A DNA stretch of 64,000 nucleotides from Frigidibacter albus. Lineage in GTDB: Bacteria; Pseudomonadota; Alphaproteobacteria; Rhodobacterales; Rhodobacteraceae. This document shows positions 31,105 to 40,842 of the stretch, in pieces. The translations under genes and the position numbers were made by a program. The stretch spans positions 434,001-498,000 of the forward strand of contig NZ_JAAAUC010000002.1 in NCBI RefSeq assembly GCF_009908165.1, written 5' to 3'. The notes under the pieces were generated by a model that worked only from the letters and a program-made list of their open reading frames with translations, made no database searches and was not told where the DNA came from. Positions within the stretch are counted from its first letter, which is position 1, and the number at the start of each line of letters is the position of its first letter.

Positions 31105-31542
31105 TCAGCCGCACCGCTTTTCCAGACGGATGTCCCCCTCGCCGATGTCCTGCGCATGGCCCCAGCCGAGGCGGCGGTAGAAGCCCGCGGCCCGGCTCGC
31201 CGCGCCGGTTTCCAGCCAGATCACCGGATGCCTCCCGAACAACGCCTCCTCCGCCGCCAGCACCAACGCCTTGCCAAGGCCGCGCCCCTCCTGCAAGGGC
31301 AGCACGAAGGCCGCGAAGAGCGATCCTTCCTCGAGATCCACCATCGAGAAGCCGATGACCGCGCCGCCCTCCACCGCCACCCAGGCGCAGGGCGCGGCGC
31401 GGATCATCTGCGTGATCGACGCCTCGGTAATGCCCATCTCGGCCAGTTGCGCCAGACTCAGGTGGTTCTCGCGCACCGATAGGCGCACGCGGAAGATGCC
31501 AGCGACATCGGCGACGGTGGCGGGTCTGATCTGGGCAGTCAT
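31105..31542 (-). CDS. GNAT family N-acetyltransferase
   Basis: Acetyl-CoA-dependent transferase of 145 residues starting MTAQIRPATVADVAGIFRVR, with AGGAG eight bases upstream. Motif A is visible as LQEGRGLGKALV near residue 90, and the C-terminal AAGFYRRLGWGHA is typical of the fold. The acceptor cannot be predicted. It ends 44 bases before the AlkA-like gene on the same strand and may be co-transcribed with it. Confidence 0.88.
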   Translation of the reverse strand: MTAQIRPATVADVAGIFRVRLSVRENHLSLAQLAEMGITEASITQMIRAAPCAWVAVEGGAVIGFSMVDLEEGSLFAAFVLPLQEGRGLGKALVLAAEEALFGRHPVIWLETGAASRAAGFYRRLGWGHAQDIGEGDIRLEKRCG

Positions 31543-31675
31543 GGTGTTCGCTCCTGCGTTCGCTCTCGAGGCGAGGTAAAGAAGAAGCGGCACGGAGAAA
31601 AGCTTCCCCCTTTGCGTGGTGGGATGACCGGGCGGGCCGGAGCCGCCTTGCCGAGCAGTCTTCTGGCGCCGGGCC

Positions 31676-31972
31676 CTTGGCGAAGGCCATCGCCTTCGCC
31701 CGCCGGTCTGCACGGGCTGAGGTCGGGCCTCGCAAAAGCAACAAGAAGCCGCTCCCCTCGCCCCGCACGCCATGGCGAAGGCCATCGCCTTCGCCACTGA
31801 CCGCCATCTCATTCCGCACCGGACGGGCCTCAAAGGCCCGGCCAGCGCCCGCCCCGCCTCTGGCGGGCGCTGGCCTCACACGGTCTCGTGCGGCCGATGG
31901 TACCGGGGGATAGGTCTCCCACGGGCGGGGGCGAGGCAGTGCCTCGCCTATTCCCGCCCGACCCGACCGCTC
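31676..31972 (-). repeat. Structured intergenic repeat, family 3 (copy A, inverted)
   Basis: The minus-strand sequence of 31772-31972 matches 50070-50294 and 58045-58264. Shared blocks are TCGGGCGGGA with AGGCGAGGCA, GCGGGGCGGGCGCTGGCC, CCCGTCCGGT, and a hairpin with GGCGAAGGC and GCCTTCGCC arms. A detached extra copy of the last hairpin lies at 31676-31700. Together with its flanks this element fills the 513-base gap before the MFS gene, where I see no gene. Confidence 0.75.
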
Positions 31973-32055
31973 AGATCCGCATGAGTTCGGACCGGGCATC
32001 CCAGAAGCCAACCCTCCCCCTTCCCCCCACGCCGCTCACCCGCTACGCATTCACC

Positions 32056-33330
32056 ATGTCAGATCTGTCCTCCCCCGATTCCGCTGCCGTGCCGGGCGAA
32101 GCCCTGCCCCCCGCCGCCCCGCCGACCGAGTGCTCCATGCCCCGCGCCCGGCGCAACGTGGCGGTGCTGGTCGCGGCGCAGGCGATCCTGGGCGCGCAGA
32201 TGTCGATGATCTTCACCGTCGGCGGGCTGGCGGGGCAGTCGCTGGCGAGCAATCCCTGTTTCGCCACGCTGCCGCTGTCGCTGATCATCCTTGGCTCGGT
32301 GCTGTCCTCGACCCGCCTCTCGCGGTTCATGCAGCATTACGGGCGCCGCGCGGGCTTCACGCTCGCCACCGGATCGGGCGCGCTCGGGGCGGCGATCAGC
32401 GCAGCCGCGCTGTGGTATGGCTCCTTCGGGCTGTTCATGTTCGGCGCGCTCTTCACCGGGGTGTACATGAGCGCGCAGGGCTTCTACCGCTTCGCCGCGA
32501 CCGACACTGCCCCGCCGGAGTTTCAGGCCAAGGCAATCTCCTACGTGATGGCGGGCGGCCTTGCGGCGGCGATCCTCGGGCCGCAGCTGGTCAAGGTCAC
32601 CTCGCAGGCGATGGTGGTGCCGTTCTTCGCCACCTACCTCGCGGTGATCGTGCTGAACCTGACCGGGCCGCTGCTGTTCTCGTTCCTCGACATCCCGCGC
32701 ACCCCGCCCGCGCCCAAGGGCAGCCTCGCCGCAGGACGGCCGCTGAAGGTGCTGCTGCGCCAGCCGGTGATCATCGTGGCGATGATCTGCGCCACCGTCT
32801 CCTATGCGCTGATGAACCTCGTCATGACCTCGACCCCACTGGCGGTCGTCGGCTGCGGCTTCACCGAGGGTCATGCCGCCGACATCGTCAGCGCGCATGT
32901 GCTGGCGATGTATCTGCCCTCGTTCTTCACCGGCCACCTCATCGCGCGGTTCGGAAAAGAGGTGATCGTGGGGCTGGGGCTGGTGATCCTCGCCGCCTCG
33001 GGCCTCGTCGCGCTGTCGGGGGTGGAACTGGAGCAGTTCTTCGTGGCGCTGATCCTGCTGGGGGTGGGCTGGAACTTCGGGTTCATCGGATCGACCGCGA
33101 TGCTGACCTCGGCGCACAAGCCCGAGGAACGGGGGACGATCCAGGGCGTCAACGACTTCGTGGTGTTCGGCGGGGTGTTCCTGGCCTCGCTGTCGTCGGG
33201 CGGGCTGATGAACTGCTCGGGCGGCACCGTCGAGGCCGGATGGCAGGCGGTGAACCTGGCGATGGTGCCGTTCCTGGTGGCGGCGGGCGGCGCGCTGATC
33301 TGGCTGATACTGCGCCCGCGCGAGGCCTAG
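32056..33330 (+). CDS. MFS transporter
   Basis: Probable proton-driven exporter of 424 residues. I chose the ATG at 32056 (MSDLSSPDSAAVPGE), where homology-like sequence begins after a short hydrophilic head; the frame upstream belongs to the repeat. About twelve hydrophobic helices are visible, starting AVLVAAQAILGAQMSMIF, with an inter-helix basic loop (RFMQHYGRRAGFTLA). The 3' end overlaps the convergent tctE gene by four bases. The substrate is unknown. Confidence 0.88.
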   Translation: MSDLSSPDSAAVPGEALPPAAPPTECSMPRARRNVAVLVAAQAILGAQMSMIFTVGGLAGQSLASNPCFATLPLSLIILGSVLSSTRLSRFMQHYGRRAGFTLATGSGALGAAISAAALWYGSFGLFMFGALFTGVYMSAQGFYRFAATDTAPPEFQAKAISYVMAGGLAAAILGPQLVKVTSQAMVVPFFATYLAVIVLNLTGPLLFSFLDIPRTPPAPKGSLAAGRPLKVLLRQPVIIVAMICATVSYALMNLVMTSTPLAVVGCGFTEGHAADIVSAHVLAMYLPSFFTGHLIARFGKEVIVGLGLVILAASGLVALSGVELEQFFVALILLGVGWNFGFIGSTAMLTSAHKPEERGTIQGVNDFVVFGGVFLASLSSGGLMNCSGGTVEAGWQAVNLAMVPFLVAAGGALIWLILRPREA

Positions 33331-34757
33331 GCGCCCGGCGGAAACGCCACCCGCACCACGAGGCCCCGGTGCCCGGCCCGGTCCTTCACCCCGTCCATCG
33401 GCGCCGCATCCTCAAGGCTGAGCCGCCCTCCGAACAGCGTGGCGATCTCCTCGACGATGGCAAGGCCGAGGCCCATCCCCGCCGGGTGATCGCCGTCCTC
33501 GGCGCCGCGCACGAAGCGGCCGCGCAGCGCCGAGCGGCGGTCGGGGGCGATGCCCGGCCCGTCGTCCTCCACCGCCAGCACCGCGCCGCCCTCGGCTGAG
33601 GCGAAGACCCGCACCGTCACCTCGGCGCCGCGCCCGGCATAGGTCAGCGCATTGTCCAGAAGGTTGCGCAGCAGCTCCCCCAGCAGCACCGGCTCGGCCC
33701 GCACCGGCACCAGACCCTCCCCGGCAAAGCCAAGGTCGATCCCCGCCTCGGCCGCCGCCGGCACCTTCTCGGCCGTCAGATCGCGGGCCAGCGCGACCAG
33801 ATCCAGCGGTGCATCGGGCAACGGCGCGCCGCCCGCCGCATCGACCCTCGCCAGCAGCAGCAGTTGCGCCAGGATCCGCTCCGCCTCGGCCAGCGCCGCA
33901 TCCCCGGCCTGCGCCGCCGCCCGCGCAGCCGGCAGATCGCCCGCCCGCACTGCCAGTGCCAGCTGGGTGCGCACCACCGCCAGCGGCGTGCGCAGCTGGT
34001 GGCTGGCATTGCCGGTGAAGCTGCGCATCGCGCGCAGCGCCGTCTCCAGCCGCAGCATGAAGCTGTTCACCGTATCGACCAGCCCGCGCACCTCGTTCGG
34101 CGCCGCCTGCTCGATGGGCCGCAGATCGTCGGGGGAGCGCAGGGCGATCGCCTCCCCGAGCCGGTACAAGGGTCGCAGCGACAGCGTCACCGCCACCCAG
34201 ACGATCAACGCCGCGCCCCCGATCATCCCCGCCAGCCGCAGCGCCGACCGCAGCAGGATCGTGCCGGTCAGCGCCCGCCGCGCTGCCGTGGTTTCCGCCA
34301 CGATCACCGTGAACGGCACCGAATCGATGCCGGTGGAGGCGGCGCGGTGCAGCGAGGCGATGCGGATCGGCTCGCCGCCGAAACTGCCATCGGCGAAGAC
34401 CGGGCTGTCGGAGGGGCCATCAAGGATCGGCAGCTGGTCATAGCCGGTCAGGAAGGTGCCGGGCGGGCCATCGACGCGGTAGAAGACCCGGTCCTGCGCG
34501 GCGGAAGACAGCATTTCCAGCGCGGAATAGGGGATATCGACCTGCAGCCCGCCATCCTCATCCACCGTCACCCGCTCGGCAATCGCCAGCGCAGATCCGA
34601 ACAGCACCCGGTCGGACACGGTGTTGGCGGTGCGCACCGCCTCGCGCCAGGTGTCGACCAGCGCCAGCACCCCCAGCACCGCGGTCGAGATCAGCAGCCA
34701 TCCCAGCAGCCGCCGGCGCAGCGAATAGGCGGCATGGGCTGAAATCCCCGGCGTCAT
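33327..34757 (-). CDS. tctE: Sensor histidine kinase TctE-like
   Basis: Membrane sensor of the tricarboxylate two-component system, 476 residues. The first helix (LLGWLLISTAVLGVLALVD) and a second near residue 180 flank a periplasmic sensing domain. A HAMP-like linker precedes the phospho-acceptor histidine in ASHQLRTPLAVVRTQLALA near residue 252. NLLDNALTYAG, VEDDGPGI and GMGLGLAIV are the ATP-binding boxes. It overlaps tctD by four bases and is divergent from the transporter genes. Confidence 0.9.
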   Translation of the reverse strand: MTPGISAHAAYSLRRRLLGWLLISTAVLGVLALVDTWREAVRTANTVSDRVLFGSALAIAERVTVDEDGGLQVDIPYSALEMLSSAAQDRVFYRVDGPPGTFLTGYDQLPILDGPSDSPVFADGSFGGEPIRIASLHRAASTGIDSVPFTVIVAETTAARRALTGTILLRSALRLAGMIGGAALIVWVAVTLSLRPLYRLGEAIALRSPDDLRPIEQAAPNEVRGLVDTVNSFMLRLETALRAMRSFTGNASHQLRTPLAVVRTQLALAVRAGDLPAARAAAQAGDAALAEAERILAQLLLLARVDAAGGAPLPDAPLDLVALARDLTAEKVPAAAEAGIDLGFAGEGLVPVRAEPVLLGELLRNLLDNALTYAGRGAEVTVRVFASAEGGAVLAVEDDGPGIAPDRRSALRGRFVRGAEDGDHPAGMGLGLAIVEEIATLFGGRLSLEDAAPMDGVKDRAGHRGLVVRVAFPPGA

Positions 34758-35428
34758 CCCTCTGCCAGCCGGTCGAGGTAATAGCCGATGCCGCGCGCGG
34801 TGCGCACCGTCAGCCCGTGCGGGGCCAGCCGCTTGCGCAGGCGGCTGACATATTGCTCGATCGCGTTGCCGCTGAGATCGTCATCGAGGCTGGTGAGCGA
34901 TTGCACGATCGCCTCCTTCGCCACCACCTTGCCCGCGCGGGTGAACAGCACCTCCAGCAGCGCGCGTTCCCGTGCCGGGATGTCCAGCGCCGCGCCATCG
35001 GCGACAAAGCTGCGGCTGGTCAGGTCCAGCGTCACCGCGCCGAAGCTGACGCTCGAGGCGCGCAGGCCCGCCTGCCGGCGCAGCAAGGATCGCACCCGCG
35101 CCTCCAGTTCGCCCACGTCGAAGGGCTTGACCATGTAGTCATCGGCGCCAAGGTCGAGGCCGCGGATGCGGTCCTCGGCGCTGCCCCGCGCCGTCAGGAT
35201 CAGTACGGCGGCGCGGTTCTGGCGATCGCGCATCGCGCGCAGCACCGACAGCCCATCCATCTGCGGCAGGTTCAGATCGAGGATCACCAAGTCGAAGCTT
35301 TCCGCCGCCGCCAGCACCTCGGCCGAGGCGCCGTCCTGCACCACATCCACCGCATGGCCGGTGCCGCGCAGGATCGTCGCCAGCCCCTCGGCCAGCGCGC
35401 GGTTATCCTCGACCAGCAATATCCGCAT
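34754..35428 (-). CDS. tctD: Response regulator TctD-like
   Basis: OmpR-family regulator of 224 residues. Receiver: LVILDLNLPQMDGLSVLRAM with the phospho-acceptor near residue 51 and KPFDVGELEARVR. Winged helix: the C-terminus with ALLEVLFTRAGKVV and RTARGIGYYL. It pairs with the overlapping kinase and is expected to activate the divergent tctCBA genes. An 80-base gap separates it from the binding-protein gene. Confidence 0.92.
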   Translation of the reverse strand: MRILLVEDNRALAEGLATILRGTGHAVDVVQDGASAEVLAAAESFDLVILDLNLPQMDGLSVLRAMRDRQNRAAVLILTARGSAEDRIRGLDLGADDYMVKPFDVGELEARVRSLLRRQAGLRASSVSFGAVTLDLTSRSFVADGAALDIPARERALLEVLFTRAGKVVAKEAIVQSLTSLDDDLSGNAIEQYVSRLRKRLAPHGLTVRTARGIGYYLDRLAEG

Positions 35429-35508
35429 GTTGGGCCCCCTCTGCCCCGCGACCTTAGCGGCCGAGCCCGCGCTTGTGAACGGGCTGCCGCTGGGGCATCC
35501 TGCCCGCC

Positions 35509-36582
35509 ATGATCGTCCTTTGCCGCATCCTCTCGCTTGCGCTTGTCACTGCGCTGTGGGCCCCAGGCGCACGGGCCGAGATGTTCCTGTTCCCCGCCCC
35601 CTCGGGCACGGCAGCGCGCGAGATCCTGGTCTATTCCTCGCTCGATGAGCGGCTGGCGATCCCGCTGATCGTCGGATTTCAGGCCCAGAACCCCGATATC
35701 GCCGTGCGCTACGAGGACATCCTGACCGGCGAGATCCATGCCCGCATCACCGCCGAGACCGATGCCGGCCAGCCCACAGCCGATTTCGCCTTCTCTTCGG
35801 CGATGGACCTGCAGGTGAAGCTGGTCAATGACGGCTATGCTGTCCCCGTCACCGCGCCCGAAACCGATGACTGGCCGGACTGGGCCAACTGGCGCGACAC
35901 CGCCTATGCGATGACGTTCGAACCGGCGGTCTTCGTCTATCACAAGCCCAGCTTCCGGGATGCCCCGCCCCCCGCCACCCGCGCCGAGTTTCTGGACTGG
36001 ATGCGCACGGGCACCGATGTGCAGGGCCGCATCGGCACCTATGACATTGAACGCTCCGGCGTCGGCTATCTGTTCCTCGCCCGCGATCAGGAGCATTTCC
36101 CCGATATCTGGTCGGTCGTCCGCGCCATGGGCGCGGCGGGGGTGCAGCAATTCCCCACCAGTCAGGACATCCTCGAACGGGTGTCCGACGGGCGGCTGGC
36201 GATGGGCTACAACATCCTCGGCTCCTATGCCGCCGACTGGGCGCGCGAGCATCCCGATGTCGGGCTGGTGCTGCCGCGCGACTATACCGTCGTCGCCTCG
36301 CGCATCGGGCTGGTGCCGCGGGCGGCGCGCAGCCCCGATCTGGGGGCGAAGATGCTGGGGTTCTTCCTGTCCCGCGCCGGGCAGACCATCCTGGCCGAAG
36401 AGCTGCGCCTGCCTGCCGTGAGCCTCGAGGTGGCAGACCGCAACAGCGCCCGCGCCATGCAGGACACGCTGGGGGGCCAGCTGCGCCCGGTGCCGGTCAG
36501 CCCCGGCCTGCTGGTCTATCTCGACCAGGCCAAGCGGGCCCGGCTGATCGCGCGGTGGAACTCGGCGCTGGCGGGCGACTGA
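35509..36582 (+). CDS. Periplasmic binding protein of type 2 (Fbp-like) beside TctDE
   Basis: Secreted protein of 357 residues with a signal peptide (ALVTALWAPGARA, cleavage before EM). The body resembles iron(III)/thiamine-type binding proteins (REILVYSSLDERLAIPLIVG, then VRYEDILTGEIHARI). No ABC permease or ATPase is adjacent. Its position between tctDE and tctCBA suggests it tunes the sensor, as proposed for binding proteins encoded next to such kinases. That role is inferred from context only. It is divergent from tctD. Confidence 0.82.
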   Translation: MIVLCRILSLALVTALWAPGARAEMFLFPAPSGTAAREILVYSSLDERLAIPLIVGFQAQNPDIAVRYEDILTGEIHARITAETDAGQPTADFAFSSAMDLQVKLVNDGYAVPVTAPETDDWPDWANWRDTAYAMTFEPAVFVYHKPSFRDAPPPATRAEFLDWMRTGTDVQGRIGTYDIERSGVGYLFLARDQEHFPDIWSVVRAMGAAGVQQFPTSQDILERVSDGRLAMGYNILGSYAADWAREHPDVGLVLPRDYTVVASRIGLVPRAARSPDLGAKMLGFFLSRAGQTILAEELRLPAVSLEVADRNSARAMQDTLGGQLRPVPVSPGLLVYLDQAKRARLIARWNSALAGD

Positions 36583-36637
36583 CGCAGCCCCCGCCGCCAA
36601 ACTCCTTTTTCGCATCTGCGCATTTTTTCGCCGCTCA

Positions 36638-36653
36638 TGTCAGGCAGATGACA
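36638..36653 (+). promoter_or_regulatory. TGTCA-N6-TGACA palindrome upstream of tctC
   Basis: A perfect inverted repeat TGTCA-GGCAGA-TGACA lies about 140 bases before the tctC start, in the gap after the binding-protein gene. Further GACAGG/CCTG elements follow. It is a candidate TctD operator. Confidence 0.4.
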
Positions 36654-36793
36654 GGTTCCTGTGCTGAATGGACGCATGGGTGCTGTGGAGGCAGCGCCCG
36701 CGCTTCGGGGGGAGGCGCGCCAACACCAACCGGCCAGCCCTGCCCCGTCACATGTCCGGCGCCCCAAGCGGGCGCCCCTGGGAGGAGACCGCA

Positions 36794-37738
36794 ATGAAGA
36801 AACTCATGCTTGCAACCATTCTGGCCGGCGCCGTCGCGCTGCCGGCAATGGCCGCCGACTACACGATCATCGCCCCGGCCAATCCCGGCGGCGGCTGGGA
36901 CCAGACCGCCCGCACCATGCAGGCCGTGCTGCAGGACGAAGGCATCTCGGGCAATGTCCAGGTGCAGAACGTGCCCGGCGCCGGCGGCACCATCGGGCTT
37001 GCGCAATTCGCCAGCCAGAACGAGGGCAATGCCAATGCGCTGATCGTCGGCGGCTACGTGATGGTCGGCGCGATCCTGACCAACAACGCCCCCGTCGGCC
37101 TTGAGGCGGTGACCCCGATTGCCCGCCTGACCGGCGAGTATGAGGCCATCGTCGTGCCCGCCGCCTCGCCGATCCAGACCATCGAGGAACTGGTCGAGGC
37201 GCTGAAGGCCGATCCGGGCGCGGTCAGCTGGGCCGGCGGCTCGGCCGGCGGGGCCGACCATATCGCGGTGGGCCTGCTGGCCAAGGCCGCTGGCGTCGAT
37301 CCGACCAAGATCAACTACATCGCCTATTCGGGCGGCGGCGAGGCTCTGGCGGCCATTCTGGGCAGCCAGGTCACCGCGGGCATCTCCTCGCTGGGAGAAT
37401 TCGTGTCCCAGGTCGAGTCGGGCACGCTGCGCCTGCTGGCCGTCAGCTCGGAAGAACGGATCGAGGGCGTGGACGCGCCGACGCTGAAAGAGGCGGGCCT
37501 GGATGTGGTCCTGCAGAACTGGCGCATGGTCGCCGCGGCCCCGGGCCTGAGCGACGAGCAGAAGGCCACGGTTTCCGCGGATATCGAGGCGATGGTGAAA
37601 TCGGCCGCCTGGCAGGAACAGCTGGCGACCAAAGGCTGGGCCGATACCTACCTCGCCGGTCCCGAGTTCGAGGCGCAGCTGGCCGCCGACATCACCGCCA
37701 CCGAGACTGTCCTCAAGGACATCGGTCTGGTGAAATGA
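36794..37738 (+). CDS. tctC: Tripartite tricarboxylate transporter receptor TctC
   Basis: Periplasmic solute receptor (Bug family) of 314 residues. I chose the ATG at 36794, which has GGAGGAG upstream and opens a classic signal peptide ([20 protein letters not shown]). The ligand-binding loops show [17 protein letters not shown] and [12 protein letters not shown]. It precedes tctB by a four-base overlap. Citrate or another tricarboxylate is the usual ligand, but Bug proteins vary widely. Confidence 0.95.
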   Translation: MKKLMLATILAGAVALPAMAADYTIIAPANPGGGWDQTARTMQAVLQDEGISGNVQVQNVPGAGGTIGLAQFASQNEGNANALIVGGYVMVGAILTNNAPVGLEAVTPIARLTGEYEAIVVPAASPIQTIEELVEALKADPGAVSWAGGSAGGADHIAVGLLAKAAGVDPTKINYIAYSGGGEALAAILGSQVTAGISSLGEFVSQVESGTLRLLAVSSEERIEGVDAPTLKEAGLDVVLQNWRMVAAAPGLSDEQKATVSADIEAMVKSAAWQEQLATKGWADTYLAGPEFEAQLAADITATETVLKDIGLVK

Positions 37739-38235
37739 GCGTCAAGCAGCATGAAACGCAGCGCCGCCCTGACAGGGCGGCCCTGGCCGTCGCTGCCGGG
37801 CTGGCCCTGTTCGGCGGCGTGATCGTGGTCGATGCCGCGCGGCTGGCCGATTTCGGCGGCTATTCCGGGGTCGGCCCCGGCACGGTGCCGCGGATGGTGG
37901 GGATCGCGCTGATCCTGCTGGCGGTCTGGACTGTCGCCGCCGCGCTGCGCGGCGACTTCCCCGAGCGCCCGCGCCAGCAGCCTGTCCCGGTGCTGTGGAT
38001 CATCGCCGGCCTTGCGGCGCAGCTGGTCCTGCTGAATGTGGCCGGGTTCTCCATCGCCACCGGCGTCCTCTTCGCCTTCACCGCGCGGGCCTTTGGCCAG
38101 CGCAACCTGCCGCTGGCGCTTGGCGTCGGCATCGCGCTCAGCTTCGCCGTCTGGATGGTGTTCTCGCAGCTGCTGCTGCTGAACCTGCCCGCTGGCCCGC
38201 TGGAGAACCTGTTCTTCGGGAGACCTGCACCATGA
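37735..38235 (+). CDS. tctB: Tripartite tricarboxylate transporter small membrane protein TctB
   Basis: Small integral subunit of 166 residues with about four helices ([17 protein letters not shown], then [21 protein letters not shown] and later helices). It overlaps tctC and tctA by four bases on each side, which implies tight translational coupling. The [17 protein letters not shown] segment is typical of the family. Confidence 0.92.
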   Translation: MSVKQHETQRRPDRAALAVAAGLALFGGVIVVDAARLADFGGYSGVGPGTVPRMVGIALILLAVWTVAAALRGDFPERPRQQPVPVLWIIAGLAAQLVLLNVAGFSIATGVLFAFTARAFGQRNLPLALGVGIALSFAVWMVFSQLLLLNLPAGPLENLFFGRPAP

Positions 38236-39749
38236 GCTCGTTCGACTTCCTGATGCAGGGCCTCGTCACCGCGTCGGACCCGATGCTGCTGCTTTATGCG
38301 CTGATCGGGGTGACCATCGGCACCGCCATCGGTGTCTTGCCCGGCATCGGCCCGGCGCTGACCGTGGCGCTCTTGCTGCCCGTCACCTACCGGCTGGATC
38401 CGGCCGGCTCGCTGATCATGTTCGCGGGGATCTACTATGGCGGCATGTATGGCGGATCGACGACCTCGATCCTGCTGAACACCCCCGGCGAGAGCGCGAG
38501 CATCATCACCGCGCTGGAGGGCAACAAGATGGCCCGCAAGGGCCGGGGCGGCCCTGCCCTCGCCACCGCTGCCATCGGCTCGTTCGTGGCGGGCCTGATC
38601 GCCACGCTGCTGCTGGCCTTCCTGGCCCCGCATGTGGTGAAACTGGCGCTGGTCTTCGGCCCGCGCGAGTATTTCGCGCTGATGGTGCTGGCCTTCGTCA
38701 CCGTGTCCTCGGCCTTCGGCGACAGCACCCTGCGCGGGCTGACCTCGCTGTTCCTCGGCCTCGGGCTGGCGTGCTTCGGCATCGACCAGCTGACCGGGCA
38801 GGCACGGATGAGCTTCGGCGTGCCCGATCTTCTGGACGGGATCGAGGTCACTACCCTGGCCGTGGCGATGTTCGCGGTGGGCGAGGCGCTGGCCATCGCC
38901 GCGCTTGGCAATGTCGGCGATGACAAGGTCCATGCCGTCAAGGGCTCGGTCTGGATGAGCCGGGCCGACTGGTCCCGCTCGTGGAAGCCCTGGCTGCGCG
39001 GCACCTTCATCGGCTTCCCCATCGGCGCGATGCCGGCGGGCGGCGCCGATGTCGGCACCTTCCTGTCCTATGCGGCCGAGAAGAAGCTGTCCAAGCACCC
39101 CGAAGAGTTCGGCCATGGCGCCATCGAGGGCGTGGCCGGGCCCGAGGCTGCGAACAACGCCAGCGCGGCGGGCACGCTGGTGCCGCTGCTGACGCTGGGG
39201 CTGCCGACCACCGCCACCGCCGCGATCATGCTGGCCGGCTTCCAGCAATTCGGCCTGCAACCGGGCCCGCTGCTGTTCGTGACCAACCCCGAACTGGTCT
39301 GGGGCCTGATCGCCAGCCTGCTGATCGCCAACGCGATGCTGCTGGTGCTGAACCTGCCGATGATCGGGCTTTGGGTAAAGCTGCTGACCATCCCGAAACC
39401 CTGGCTCTATGCCGGCATCCTGCTGTTCGCCACGCTTGGCACCATCGGCGCCAACCCCTCGACCTTCGAGCTGGGGATGCTGCTGGTCTTCGGCCTTGTC
39501 GGCTATGGGATGCGGGTGTTCGGCTATCCGATCGCCCCGATCGTGGTGGGGCTGATCCTGGGGCCGATGGCGGAACAACAGCTGCGCCGGGCGCTGTCGA
39601 TCAGCCAGGGCGACTGGACGGTGCTGCTGACCTCGCCGATTTCCGCGACAATGCTGGCCATTTCCGCGGTGGCGCTGATCGTGCCGCTGGTGATGCGGAT
39701 GCGTGGCCGCGGCGCGCTGCTGCGCCAGATGGCGGGCGACGAGGACTGA
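38232..39749 (+). CDS. tctA: Tripartite tricarboxylate transporter large membrane protein TctA
   Basis: Large integral subunit of 505 residues that carries the substrate with ion coupling. The hallmark [17 protein letters not shown] is near residue 35, followed by [20 protein letters not shown]. About twelve helices are visible. It completes the tctCBA set and is followed by a rho-independent terminator. Confidence 0.96.
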   Translation: MSSFDFLMQGLVTASDPMLLLYALIGVTIGTAIGVLPGIGPALTVALLLPVTYRLDPAGSLIMFAGIYYGGMYGGSTTSILLNTPGESASIITALEGNKMARKGRGGPALATAAIGSFVAGLIATLLLAFLAPHVVKLALVFGPREYFALMVLAFVTVSSAFGDSTLRGLTSLFLGLGLACFGIDQLTGQARMSFGVPDLLDGIEVTTLAVAMFAVGEALAIAALGNVGDDKVHAVKGSVWMSRADWSRSWKPWLRGTFIGFPIGAMPAGGADVGTFLSYAAEKKLSKHPEEFGHGAIEGVAGPEAANNASAAGTLVPLLTLGLPTTATAAIMLAGFQQFGLQPGPLLFVTNPELVWGLIASLLIANAMLLVLNLPMIGLWVKLLTIPKPWLYAGILLFATLGTIGANPSTFELGMLLVFGLVGYGMRVFGYPIAPIVVGLILGPMAEQQLRRALSISQGDWTVLLTSPISATMLAISAVALIVPLVMRMRGRGALLRQMAGDED

Positions 39750-39771
39750 TCTCCTCCTCCCGTGAAATGCC

Positions 39772-39803
39772 AAGGCCCGGCACCCTGCCGGGCCTTTGTC
39801 TTG
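39772..39803 (+). terminator. Terminator of tctCBA
   Basis: AAGGCCCGGC...GCCGGGCCTT stem followed by TGTCTTGT, 22 bases after the tctA stop. Confidence 0.75.
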
Positions 39804-39911
39804 TCCGGATGCCTTGCGTCCAGCGCATGGCGGACCTTCCGAGTTTCTGCGTTGCAGCGAAGCCCCTGTGCGCCCATCTATGGGTCAGACGAAACCCGAA
39901 AGGCCAAACAG

Positions 39912-40094
39912 ATGACGACCCTCACGATGACCCACAACCCGCTGGCGACGCTGCGCGATGCGCTGGCAACCTTCTTTGCCGCTTTCGCCGCTGCCCGGTC
40001 GGTGTCAGCCGCGATGGAAGCCCACCGCACCCCCGATCCCGAAGCGCTGCGCGCCCTCGGCATCGACCCGGCCAGCTTCCCCAAGACGATCTGA
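39912..40094 (+). CDS. Hypothetical 60-residue protein
   Basis: Short gene with AAAGG 10 bases before its ATG, starting MTTLTMTHNPLATLRDALAT. It has an amphipathic alanine-rich helix (FFAAFAAARSVSAAMEAHR) and a C-terminal LRALGIDPASFPKTI. It is convergent with the DinB gene and follows the tctA terminator. The C-terminus recalls small alphaproteobacterial proteins of the DUF1127 kind, but the defining basic motif is not present. Its function is unknown. Confidence 0.6.
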   Translation: MTTLTMTHNPLATLRDALATFFAAFAAARSVSAAMEAHRTPDPEALRALGIDPASFPKTI

Positions 40095-40107
40095 CCCGCG
40101 GGGCCGT

Positions 40108-40623
40108 TCAGGCACCCAGCATCTCGCCCGGCGCGAAGACCAGATCGGTCGGGCCGGGCACCGCCCCTGCCGCGGTCAGCATCGCATGGACCTGCCCGCG
40201 GTGATGGGTCTGATGGTTAAAGAGGTGCAGTACGCACAGCGCCTTGGGCCGGGTCATTTCCCGGCCTGACGCGCCCGAATACCAGGCCAGATCGCCGGCC
40301 AGATCCTCTGGCGCCAGCGCGTCGGCCCAGTCCACGATCACGGCGTCCATGTCCCGCCGCGCGGCGCACAGCGCCTGCCACTCCGCCACCAAAGCGACGC
40401 TGCCCGCGATGCCGCCCCCCGGCGCCTCGCCGCGGCCAAACCGGCTCAGCCACATGCGGTCGGCCCAGAGCAGATGGTTCAGCGTCGCATGGATCGAGCC
40501 GAAGAACGCCCCGCGCGGGGCGCGCCGCCCCTCGTCCTCCAGCAGCGCCGCCGCCGCATAGAGGTTGTCATTCTGCCAGGCATTGTAGCGGGCCATCACG
40601 CGGCAGCTGTCCAAGGTGATCAT
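40108..40623 (-). CDS. DinB/YfiT family metal-binding protein
   Basis: Four-helix-bundle protein of 171 residues. The presumed metal ligands are the histidine in IHATLNHLLWADRMWL and the pair in HLFNHQTHHRGQVHAML. Members act as thiol-dependent S-transferases or have unknown roles. Despite the family name there is no LexA-type box upstream that I can see. It is a monocistronic gene. Confidence 0.9.
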   Translation of the reverse strand: MITLDSCRVMARYNAWQNDNLYAAAALLEDEGRRAPRGAFFGSIHATLNHLLWADRMWLSRFGRGEAPGGGIAGSVALVAEWQALCAARRDMDAVIVDWADALAPEDLAGDLAWYSGASGREMTRPKALCVLHLFNHQTHHRGQVHAMLTAAGAVPGPTDLVFAPGEMLGA

Positions 40624-40842
40624 CCCAGCCCCCTTTTAGCAATTCTCGGAGCCGGATCAGGCCACGCATGCCGCCGCCGGTCAAGCTGCCGCCAGCCGTT
40701 CGCGTCCTGCCGCATCCTTCGGCATCCGCCGCGTCCCGCCGCCGCAGGGGCGCCGCTCGCCGACAAATCACTTGTTGAGAAAATCGCTTCGCCCTAGCCT
40801 TTGGCCGGACGACTTCCTGCACCAATTGCCGAAAGGACAGAC

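Noticed and set aside
30425-32011. Long minus-strand frame joining the AlkA-like gene to upstream sequence
   Set aside because: The upstream part is out of frame with the GNAT gene and runs through repeat A. The true glycosylase start at 31060 has its own ribosome-binding site.
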